This document shows positions 1 through 5,797 of a DNA stretch of 18,059 nucleotides, in pieces. The notes under the pieces were generated by a model that had not been told where the DNA came from, made no database searches, and was given only the letters and a program-made list of their open reading frames with translations. Position 1 is the first letter of the stretch. Every line of letters begins with the position of its first letter. Source of the stretch: Acidobacteriota bacterium (GTDB taxonomy: Bacteria; Acidobacteriota; Terriglobia; Bryobacterales; Bryobacteraceae); NCBI GenBank assembly GCA_026394095.1, contig JAPKYY010000129.1, positions 1 to 18,059 on the forward strand, read 5' to 3'. The translations under genes were made by a program, and so were the position numbers.

Positions 1-68
1 CTTACCACACCGATACCGCCACGCCCAGGGGGCGTCGAAATCGCAACTATGGTGTCGTTCAGATTCAA
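1..68 (-). CDS. mnmE: tRNA uridine-5-carboxymethylaminomethyl modification GTPase MnmE, N-terminal fragment
   Basis: Only the first 22 or so codons lie in the window; the rest is beyond position 1. The minus strand reads NDTIVAISTPPGRGGIGVVR, the signature N-terminus of MnmE (TrmE), which with MnmG modifies U34 of certain tRNAs. The N-terminal domain binds the folate cofactor and the GTPase domain lies further downstream. No ATG is available: the best start is a TTG at 66-68, giving MNLNDTIVAIS, because the frame upstream has no ATG or GTG before the jag stop. No clear Shine-Dalgarno is seen. The gene follows jag by about 26 bases in the same direction, the usual order in the rpmH-rnpA-yidC-jag-mnmE cluster. 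Identity is clear from the motif; the start is less sure. Confidence 0.85.
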   Translation of the reverse strand, partial: MNLNDTIVAISTPPGRGGIGVV

Positions 69-94
69 ACAGTGTAGATTAGATTCAAACTCGC

Positions 95-889
95 CTAGCG
101 GTTACCACTGTTGTCGCCACCTGGACGCGGTCCGCGGTACCCACCGCCACCACCGCCGGGTCGACCACCACCACCGCCACCAGGACGTCCACCACCCGGA
201 CGACCGCCACCAAAGCCACCGCCGCCAGGACGGCCATCACGCCTCGGCCCACGATCTCCGCCACCACCAGGGCGACCACCACCCGGCCTGCCGCCAAAGC
301 CGCCGGGTCGGCCACCACCAGGGCGACCTCCGCCAGAGCGGCCGCCACCACCGCGACGATCGCGCGGATCGCCAGCCGGTGGCGCAGGAGTTGCCATACC
401 GGCGGGAATAATTACAACCTGACGTCCGCCGCCCACACCCACGCTCTCGCTGCGGATCTCGGTTTCCGGACGCAATGTCATGTGAATGATCCGGCGCTCA
501 CGGCTGCTCATCGGGCTGAAGAAGAACGGAGCCCCGCCACTCTTCACCTTGTCGGCAGCTGTCTGCGCGGCCAGTCGCAATTCCTCAATGCGCAGCAACC
601 GGAATTCGCTAGCATCAAACACGATCAACGAATGGTCTTCATGCGGCAGGCGCAACATCTCCATCGTCAGATGTTCGAGGGCCAGCAACAGCTCGGCCTT
701 ATTCTGCAGCAGCAACTCCGACTCGGGGCCGCTGAATTTCACAACGATGTCTGGGTTCTCGATTTCAGGATAGGTAGAGGCACCTTCCACAAACTCGTAA
801 TCGACATCGATATCAATGGCGTCCAGGAGGACATCCAGAAAGTCGCCGATCTTGTCTTCGTATTGTTCGATAGGGTATTTTCGCGTCAT
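95..889 (-). CDS. jag: Jag/KhpB-like KH-R3H RNA-binding protein with Gly/Arg-rich tail
   Basis: The 264-residue protein sits directly downstream of yidC, the standard place for jag (SpoIIIJ-associated; KhpB). Residues about 10-85 align with the KH-II region of Jag proteins (IVVKFSGPESELLLQNKAEL then LLALEHLTMEML). Residues about 95-160 form the R3H domain, with the RxxxH motif R132-H136 in ERRIIH. The family is thought to bind RNA and affect cell envelope and division functions. Two things are odd. The KH GXXG loop (usually GRRG) is QNKA at 62-65. Residues about 174-264 are a low-complexity GGGRPGG/RGG tail ending in GGDNSGNR, absent from typical Jag. The Jag-N domain is also missing. The ATG start at 889 lies 33 bases after the yidC stop, consistent with co-transcription. 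Confidence 0.9.
   Translation of the reverse strand: MTRKYPIEQYEDKIGDFLDVLLDAIDIDVDYEFVEGASTYPEIENPDIVVKFSGPESELLLQNKAELLLALEHLTMEMLRLPHEDHSLIVFDASEFRLLRIEELRLAAQTAADKVKSGGAPFFFSPMSSRERRIIHMTLRPETEIRSESVGVGGGRQVVIIPAGMATPAPPAGDPRDRRGGGGRSGGGRPGGGRPGGFGGRPGGGRPGGGGDRGPRRDGRPGGGGFGGGRPGGGRPGGGGGGRPGGGGGGYRGPRPGGDNSGNR
119..355 (-). repeat. Tandem low-complexity Gly/Arg/Pro codon repeats in jag
   Basis: This stretch encodes about residues 179-257 of Jag as imperfect repeats of GGGRPGG with some RGG and GDRGPRRDGR units. On the plus strand it appears as repeated ccaccaccaggacg-like blocks. Such tracts change length by slippage, so the tail probably varies between strains. The plus strand frame gives a proline-rich shadow that is not a gene. 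Confidence 0.8.
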
Positions 890-922
890 GTGTTCCGCAC
901 TGCCCGGGTCCTGGCTGAAATT

Positions 923-2629
923 TTACTTCTTCTTCTTTACGTTGACGACCGCTTGCGACGGCGGCGTTACTGGAGCCGGTTTGACTTTGCTAAAGACATA
1001 TTGCTGAAGCATGGCAAACACGTTGCCAGTGAGCCAGTATAACACCAGTCCGGACGATGCTCCGTAGAACATGAACGCGAACATCAATGGCATGAACAAC
1101 ATAATCCTCTGCTGCTGCGGGTCCATACCCGAAGAAGGCGTCATCTTTTGCAGCAAAAATTGCGTCACCACCATCAACACCGGCAAGATCCGGATCGGGA
1201 TCGTTTCCGGCTGCGAGAGGTCTCCCACCCACAACCATTGCGCCTGCCTCATCTCGATCGCCACACTCAACACAGAATAGAAACCGATCAAGAATGGCAT
1301 CTGCAGCATCAGCGGCAAACAACCTCCTGCCGGATTCACTCCGTGTTTCTTGTAAAGCTCCATTACTTCTTCGTTTTTCTTGGACGCTCGCGGATCTGTC
1401 ATCGCGATGCCCTTGTACTTGTCGTTAATCTTCTGAAGTTCGGGCTGTATCAACTGCGTCTTCTGCATCGACTTCATGCTCGACAGCTTCAGCGGCAGCG
1501 TGAGCAAATTGATGATCAAAGTCACCGCGATAATCGACCAACCATAGTTGTGAATGAAATTCCTGTTCACATAGTCGAGCGCGTAGAACAGAGGCTTGGC
1601 CACAATTCCAAACCAGGTGCCAAAGTCCACCATCTTTTCCAGACGCGGATCCACGAGCTTGAGGATGTCCAAATCCTTCGGACCAATAAAATAAGACAGC
1701 TTGTTATTCGACGCCCCACCCACGGCCATTCCGATATTGGCCTGCTCCTTCTTGTCCGGATCCGACTCAGGCACAAACATATCCGAGGTCGTCTGTAATT
1801 CCACATTCGATCCGCTTCGATTCACGGCAACTGCCGCGAAGAACTGATCCTGAATGCCCGCAAAGAAAAAATTGCCGTTATCGGTCGACCAGCTCTTGGC
1901 CGCATCCGAAGCCGCCTTCGTCTCCAGCTTGTCGGTCGACGAAACGTAACGAACCGTCGTCCCCAGCGAATGTGCGTTGAACGCTTTGTGATCCCCAAAG
2001 CCACCGCGCCATGCCAGGTTGTGCTGTACGGCTGCCCCATTCAGCATCAAATCAGATTCAACATCGACAACGTATTGATCCTTGCGGAACCGGAACGCCT
2101 TGCGCGCCTTGTTATTCCCGTTCGCATACTGGAACTCGATACCCAGCCCGTCAGCCGACGGCTTGGCGGCAAACAAATACCAGTTCAGGTTTGGGTTCAT
2201 GTCCTTGCCATTCAACTGAATTGCAAAGGGATACCCAACCTTGGCCGTGCCGGCCTGATGCACCAACTGCAAGGGCTTGCCGGCGCTGTCCTTAAACTTC
2301 TTCAGAATCCAGGAAGTCGCAACCCCACCCTTGTTTGAGAACTCTACCCGGTATAGATCGGTCTCGATCCGGAATACTTCTTCCTTTGCAGCACTCACAG
2401 TCGCGACAGGAGTACCAGCAGGCGCAGCGGCAATCTGGGCCGCTGCAGCGGGTGCAGCCGGCGCATCCGCTTTCTTCTCTTCCTTCTTGACGGGAGCCGG
2501 TTCCGGCTGCGGCAGTAAATACTGCGTGCCAAAAATCACCAAACCCATCAGCGCAAATGCGATGAGCAGATTCTTTTCCATACCCGGTTCCTGATTGGGC
2601 GCTCCGGGGAGCTTGATTTCTTGAGCCAT
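923..2629 (-). CDS. yidC: Membrane protein insertase YidC
   Basis: The 568-residue YidC/Oxa1-family insertase places proteins in the inner membrane, alone or with SecYEG. Residues about 18-40 form the N-terminal membrane helix (EKNLLIAFALMGLVIFG), followed by an Ala/Pro/Lys-rich linker. Residues about 80-330 are the periplasmic beta domain of Gram-negative YidC. From about 345 comes the conserved insertase core, with a coiled cytoplasmic hairpin near 380-430 and the motif GCLPLMLQMPF at 436-446. The C-terminus is basic (VVNVKKKK). At 374, where the groove arginine of E. coli YidC aligns, there is Asn. The start at 2629 keeps the PNQEPG segment often seen in acidobacterial YidC; an alternative ATG at 2581 has a better AGGA ribosome site. 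It lies between yidD and jag. Confidence 0.97.
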   Translation of the reverse strand: MAQEIKLPGAPNQEPGMEKNLLIAFALMGLVIFGTQYLLPQPEPAPVKKEEKKADAPAAPAAAAQIAAAPAGTPVATVSAAKEEVFRIETDLYRVEFSNKGGVATSWILKKFKDSAGKPLQLVHQAGTAKVGYPFAIQLNGKDMNPNLNWYLFAAKPSADGLGIEFQYANGNNKARKAFRFRKDQYVVDVESDLMLNGAAVQHNLAWRGGFGDHKAFNAHSLGTTVRYVSSTDKLETKAASDAAKSWSTDNGNFFFAGIQDQFFAAVAVNRSGSNVELQTTSDMFVPESDPDKKEQANIGMAVGGASNNKLSYFIGPKDLDILKLVDPRLEKMVDFGTWFGIVAKPLFYALDYVNRNFIHNYGWSIIAVTLIINLLTLPLKLSSMKSMQKTQLIQPELQKINDKYKGIAMTDPRASKKNEEVMELYKKHGVNPAGGCLPLMLQMPFLIGFYSVLSVAIEMRQAQWLWVGDLSQPETIPIRILPVLMVVTQFLLQKMTPSSGMDPQQQRIMLFMPLMFAFMFYGASSGLVLYWLTGNVFAMLQQYVFSKVKPAPVTPPSQAVVNVKKKK

Positions 2630-2661
2630 TGAATGTTTCGGGATCTACTTATATGAATTCG

Positions 2662-2871
2662 TTAGGGGACAGGGTCAAAGCCACCCGCGTGAAACGGATG
2701 ACACTTACAGATACGGGAAATCGCCATGCCAGTTCCCCGCATCGCACCATGCCTGTCGATTGCCTCCATGGCATAGACAGAACAGGTGGGGTGGAATCGG
2801 CAGGCGGAGGGCAGCATCGGGGAGATCACGCGCTTATAAATCTTCAGGATGGCGATGAGGAGGAGTCGCAC
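2662..2871 (-). CDS. yidD: Membrane protein insertion efficiency factor YidD
   Basis: The 69-residue protein matches the small YidD family (DUF37), which is peripheral to the inner membrane and helps YidC-dependent insertion. Visible signatures are an amphipathic N-terminus ([19 protein letters not shown]), the cysteine motif [15 protein letters not shown] at 24-38 and the ending [13 protein letters not shown] at 57-69. The start is GTG at 2871, inside the end of rnpA: the two genes overlap by 28 bases, which suggests coupled translation. The yidC start follows 32 bases after the stop. Length and motifs are normal for the family. Confidence 0.95.
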   Translation of the reverse strand: MRLLLIAILKIYKRVISPMLPSACRFHPTCSVYAMEAIDRHGAMRGTGMAISRICKCHPFHAGGFDPVP

Positions 2872-3242
2872 GGTGCTGGTTCAGTGAGTACGGGTTTAGT
2901 CTGAGATTCAAGGCGCTGCAGCAATTTCTCAACGTGCCGCTCGACTTCGCTCCAGGGCGCTTCAAGCAGCGCCTTTCGAGGATTGAACACCAAATCAAAG
3001 CCAAACGGGAAACGTTCTCTTCTTAGTCTCACACATTCCCTGAGCCGCCGTTTGATCCGGTTTCGCACGGTGGCCTTGCCCAGCGCACGGGGACAAGTAA
3101 AGCCAAACCGCGCCGCCTCCACCCCTTCTCGCCGCCGGTAAAATACAGCAAACAGCGCACACGAGTGCTTCATCCCCTCGTCGTAGGTCTGCCGGAATTC
3201 ATGCGGGCGTAAAATTCGTACCGATTTTGGATAGTCCGCCAT
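2844..3242 (-). CDS. rnpA: Ribonuclease P protein component
   Basis: This is the basic protein subunit of RNase P, which binds the catalytic RNA and helps trim 5' leaders from pre-tRNAs. The family signature is plain: [27 protein letters not shown] contains the RNR motif ([13 protein letters not shown]). The start chosen is the ATG at 3240-3242 ([16 protein letters not shown], 132 residues). A TTG four codons upstream at 3254 is possible, and neither has a strong Shine-Dalgarno. The C-terminus after [10 protein letters not shown] is a low-complexity Ser/Pro extension (CDSSSSPS) that exists mainly because the reading frame overlaps the start of yidD. It lies downstream of rpmH, from which it is separated by about 100 bases with hairpins. 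Confidence 0.95.
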   Translation of the reverse strand: MADYPKSVRILRPHEFRQTYDEGMKHSCALFAVFYRRREGVEAARFGFTCPRALGKATVRNRIKRRLRECVRLRRERFPFGFDLVFNPRKALLEAPWSEVERHVEKLLQRLESQTKPVLTEPAPCDSSSSPS

Positions 3243-3264
3243 AGCCGTTCTCAAACAAGAAAAT

Positions 3265-3294
3265 GCCGGAATTAGCTAGTTCGCTAACTCCGGC
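3265..3294 (-). terminator. Hairpin between rpmH and rnpA, attenuator-like
   Basis: The arms at 3265-3276 and 3283-3294 pair over 12 bases with a six-base loop. In the minus-strand transcript the single mismatch becomes a G-U wobble, so the RNA stem is complete. In the plus sense it would be an A-C mismatch, which favours a role on the minus strand. The stem is followed by CATTTTCTTGTTT, a moderately U-rich tract. It could lower read-through from rpmH into rnpA, keeping the ribosomal protein well above the RNase P protein, or be an RNA processing site. The function is inferred. Confidence 0.55.
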
Positions 3295-3315
3295 AGGAGG
3301 TGATCAGACAAAACC

Positions 3316-3338
3316 AGATCTTAAAGGAGGCTAGATCT
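3316..3338 (-). other. Small hairpin with CCTCC-containing loop downstream of rpmH
   Basis: Two copies of AGATCT (3316-3321 and 3333-3338) can pair as a six-base stem. In the minus transcript they present the 11-base loop agcctccttta, which resembles the anti-Shine-Dalgarno end of 16S rRNA. The structure lies a few bases after the rpmH stop. The stem is short and its existence in the RNA is a prediction. Confidence 0.35.
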
Positions 3339-3345
3339 TGAAAGA

Positions 3346-3519
3346 CTAAATGCTATGGGCAGCGCGTACCGGACGTTCGTCCGAGACGGTCAGCTTCCAA
3401 CGGCCACGGGCGCGGCGACGGGCCAGCACATTGCGACCGTCTTTTGATTTCATGCGTTTACGAAAACCATGCGTCTTGGCGCGTTTGCGGTTATTCGGTT
3501 GAAATGTTCTCTTCGGCAT
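3346..3519 (-). CDS. rpmH: 50S ribosomal protein L34
   Basis: A 57-residue basic protein reads [19 protein letters not shown], then [38 protein letters not shown]. This is ribosomal protein L34 of the large subunit, with the invariant start KRTFQPN and the R-x-RMxTxxGRxxLxxRRxxGR core. It carries a C-terminal extension of about 12 residues beyond the classic 44-46 residue form, as in several phyla. The ATG lies at 3517-3519, with AAGGA about 11 bases upstream. It is first in the rpmH-rnpA-yidD-yidC-jag-mnmE cluster and lies 153 bases from the divergent gene at 3673. Confidence 0.97.
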   Translation of the reverse strand: MPKRTFQPNNRKRAKTHGFRKRMKSKDGRNVLARRRARGRWKLTVSDERPVRAAHSI

Positions 3520-3620
3520 CTAAGTGAGAATCCTTGGGGGCGGATAAAGTCTGCGTTCACACCCAGAAATCAACTTTCAGGGCACAACAAGGCAGCGAAG
3601 CGCATCCGCACAACTTTCCC

Positions 3621-3650
3621 ACTATAGCAATCTCGACACAGCGTTGTCCA
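3621..3650 (-). promoter_or_regulatory. Candidate sigma-70 type promoter of the rpmH operon
   Basis: On the minus strand TGGACA (3645-3650) and TATAGT (3621-3626) are separated by 18 bases, each one change from consensus. A start about seven bases after the -10 would give a 5' leader of roughly 95 bases before rpmH. It lies in the gap between divergent genes, where a promoter is expected. Confidence 0.55.
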
Positions 3651-3672
3651 GAGCATACGATGGATAGCGAAT

Positions 3673-4734
3673 ATGGCACAGACTTTTCCTACTCAGATCA
3701 AAGGACCGGCAATCTTCCTTGCCCAGTTCATGGGTGACGCAGCGCCCTTCAACAACCTTCCGGACATCTCCGCTTACATGAAAGGCCACGGCTATGCCGG
3801 CATCCAGCTCCCCAGTTGGGATGCCCGCATCCTCGACATCAAGAAGGCCGCAGAATCCAAAACCTATTGCGACGAAATCAAGGGCCAAACCAACGGCCTT
3901 GCCGTCACAGAACTCGCCAGCCACCTCCAGGGCCAACTCGTCGCCTCTCACCCTGCCTATGACGAACTCTTCGACGGCTTCGCCGCCCCCGAAGTCCGAG
4001 GCAACCCCAAAGCCCGCAGCGAATGGGCCACTCAGCAGATGAAGTACGTCATCCAGGCCACGGCCAATATGGGCCTCACCGTGTCGCCCTCCTTCTCGGG
4101 TGCCCTCCTCTGGCCCTTCCTCTATCCCTGGCCCCAGCGCCCCGCAGGCCTGGTCGAAGACGGCTTCAAAGAACTCGCCACCCGCTGGCTCCCCATCCTC
4201 AACTTCGCCGATCAGCACGGCGTCGACATCGCCTACGAACTCCACCCCGGCGAAGACCTCTACGACGGTGCCACCTTCGAGATGTTCCTCGAAGCCACCG
4301 GCAACCACCCGCGCGTCAACATCAATTACGACCCCTCGCACTTTATCCTCCAGTGTCTCGACTATGTCGGTTTCATCGACGTTTACGCCAGCCGCATCAA
4401 GGCCTTCCACGTCAAGGACGCCGAATTCCGCCCCAGCGCCAAGTCTGGCGTCTACGGCGGCTACCTGGGCTGGAAAGAACGTCCGGGCCGCTTCCGTTCT
4501 CTCGGTGATGGCCAGGTGGATTTCAAGCAAGTTTTCTCTCGCCTCACCGCAGCCGGCTACGATAGCTGGGCCGTTCTTGAATGGGAATGCTGCTTCAAAG
4601 ACAGCGTGCAGGGTGCAGCCGAAGGCGCTCCCTTCATCGCCTCGCACCTGATCAGCGTCCCCACCAAGGCCTTCGACGACTTCGCTGGTGCCGCCAGCGA
4701 CGCTGCGCGCAACCGCCGCATCATGGGCCTCTAA
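3673..4734 (+). CDS. Sugar phosphate isomerase/epimerase family protein (xylose isomerase-like TIM barrel)
   Basis: The 353-residue protein has the (beta/alpha)8 pattern of AP-endonuclease-2/xylose-isomerase-like enzymes, which use a divalent metal to interconvert sugars or related hydroxyketones. The likely metal ligands are placed as in the family: E189 in YELHPGE, D220 in NYDPSHF, H246 in KAFHVKD and E303 in VLEWE. GYAGIQLPSW near 40-49 and VTELASHLQGQLV near 78-90 are early barrel strands. There is no signal peptide, so it is cytoplasmic. The substrate cannot be told from sequence; close relatives are often annotated only as isomerase or epimerase. The start is ATG at 3673, with GGA about 10 bases upstream. 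It is divergent from rpmH, and the gene after it begins inside an inverted repeat 10 bases past its stop. Confidence 0.9.
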   Translation: MAQTFPTQIKGPAIFLAQFMGDAAPFNNLPDISAYMKGHGYAGIQLPSWDARILDIKKAAESKTYCDEIKGQTNGLAVTELASHLQGQLVASHPAYDELFDGFAAPEVRGNPKARSEWATQQMKYVIQATANMGLTVSPSFSGALLWPFLYPWPQRPAGLVEDGFKELATRWLPILNFADQHGVDIAYELHPGEDLYDGATFEMFLEATGNHPRVNINYDPSHFILQCLDYVGFIDVYASRIKAFHVKDAEFRPSAKSGVYGGYLGWKERPGRFRSLGDGQVDFKQVFSRLTAAGYDSWAVLEWECCFKDSVQGAAEGAPFIASHLISVPTKAFDDFAGAASDAARNRRIMGL

Positions 4735-4743
4735 GCTCAAATC

Positions 4744-4793
4744 GCCGCCACAACTGGATCGCACATGCTAAAGTCGTATCCAGTTGTGGCGGC
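4744..4793. repeat. Perfect 16-bp inverted repeat enclosing the start codon of the MerR-TPR gene
   Basis: GCCGCCACAACTGGAT at 4744-4759 is exactly inverted at 4778-4793, with an 18-base spacer. It starts ten bases after the stop of the isomerase gene, and the spacer holds the ATG (4765-4767) of the next gene. As RNA it would form a strong hairpin that hides the only SD-like bases (GGA, 4756-4758) in the stem and leaves the start codon in the loop. As DNA it could be an operator for a dimeric regulator such as the adjacent HTH protein. No T-run follows, so a classic terminator is unlikely. Confidence 0.85.
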
Positions 4794-5727
4794 CAAGCCT
4801 CTTAAAAAATCCCAGCCCCAAAAAGATACATGGACGAGAGCCCAGGCTCTCCGCCAATGTGACTTAACCCCACGCCAAGTCCAGGCCTGGGAGCGTCAGG
4901 GGCTACTCACTCCCAAAGACGAATACGCCTTCGAAGATCTCCTCGAACTCCGCGTCCTTGCCCGCCTCAAAGAACTCGGCGTCTCCCCCGCCAAACTCAC
5001 TGCCGTCTTCCAGAGTGTCCACGGCAAGCTCGCCGGCACCACCAATCCGCTCAAAGAACTCCGCGTCTACGTCGAAGGCAAACGCATCCGCGTCCAGACC
5101 GAAGGGAAGAAGATGGATGCCCTCTCCGGTCAGCTCCTCCTCGACTTCGACCAGGCCGAACTCCGCCGCCTACTCACCTTCCCAACAGCCAAGGCCCAGC
5201 CCTCCAAATCCCTTGCCGAGGCAGAAGTCTTGTTTCAGCGCGCGCTTGAGCTCGAATCCTCCGGCGCCGACAAACGCGAAGCCATCGCCGCCTACGAAAA
5301 AGCCCTCGAGCTCAACCCCAACCTCTCCGGCGCACTCGTCAATATCGGCACCATCTACTTCAATGCCCGCAAATGGCGAGAATCCGAAAAGTATTACCAA
5401 CAAGCCATTCTTGCCGATAACAAATACCCGCTAGCCCACTTCAACCTCGCCAACCTCCATGAAGAACTGGGCCGAACATCCCTCGCCATCACGCATTACA
5501 AGAAAGCTCTCGAGCTCCAACCCACCTACGCCGACGCTCACTATAATTTGGCCTTATTATTCCAGACCCGCGGCCGGGCTATGGAGGCCATCCGCCACTG
5601 GAAGCACTACCTCGCCCTCGACGCAGCCAGCCAATGGGCCTCCATCGCCAAGCGAGAAATGGCAAAACTGAAAAGCTCTGCTCTTGTAATCACGCGCGCC
5701 GTCTCAGAAGACACTGAATCCGCCTAG
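4765..5727 (+). CDS. MerR-type HTH domain protein with C-terminal TPR repeats
   Basis: The 320-residue protein joins two modules. Residues about 21-85 resemble a MerR winged helix-turn-helix (TWTRAQALRQCDLTPRQVQAW, then EYAFEDLLELRVLARLKELGVS), with the typical polar first helix and FEDLLELRVLARL recognition region. Residues about 95-140 are a linker domain. Residues about 150-288 hold four tetratricopeptide units (for example AIAAYEKALELNPNLSGALVNIGTIY and AITHYKKALELQPTYADAHYNLALLF), which bind partner proteins. No signal or membrane segment is seen. It is probably a DNA-binding regulator whose activity is set by a protein partner; that role is inferred. The ATG at 4765 is the first in frame, with GTG at 4786 as the only close alternative. 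Both lie within the inverted repeat. Confidence 0.85.
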   Translation: MLKSYPVVAAKPLKKSQPQKDTWTRAQALRQCDLTPRQVQAWERQGLLTPKDEYAFEDLLELRVLARLKELGVSPAKLTAVFQSVHGKLAGTTNPLKELRVYVEGKRIRVQTEGKKMDALSGQLLLDFDQAELRRLLTFPTAKAQPSKSLAEAEVLFQRALELESSGADKREAIAAYEKALELNPNLSGALVNIGTIYFNARKWRESEKYYQQAILADNKYPLAHFNLANLHEELGRTSLAITHYKKALELQPTYADAHYNLALLFQTRGRAMEAIRHWKHYLALDAASQWASIAKREMAKLKSSALVITRAVSEDTESA

Positions 5728-5797
5728 TACCTGTACAGCCCCCGCTGGTCCCAGTTGGCATGTTAAAATTAGCTAACTCTCTTCAGGGAAAGGTTCT

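Noticed and set aside
119..355. CRISPR-like array suggested by repeated blocks
   Set aside because: The repeats are in frame, have no unique spacers of constant length, and code for the Gly/Arg tail.
111..422. Proline-rich plus-strand open frame
   Set aside because: It is the antisense of the Gly/Arg repeat codons of jag; no initiation site or homology.
2662..2904. Overlap of rnpA and yidD as an error or frameshift
   Set aside because: Both proteins are complete with family motifs; a short overlap between these two genes is common.
3520..3672. Possible replication origin next to rpmH
   Set aside because: In many bacteria rpmH lies near dnaA and oriC, but there is no dnaA gene here and no cluster of TTATCCACA-like boxes.
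3622..4764. A 380-codon open frame on the minus strand opposite the isomerase gene
   Set aside because: It is a mirror of the strongly GC-biased third positions in the real plus-strand gene. The translation is Gly/Val/Glu-rich with no domain, while the plus strand has a complete TIM-barrel enzyme.
5755..5774. Sigma-54 type promoter (TTGGCAT...TTAGC) before the TonB receptor
   Set aside because: The distance between the GG and GC elements is 13 bases instead of 10. A TAAAAT at 5764-5769 could be a -10, but no -35 is at the right distance, so no promoter is called.
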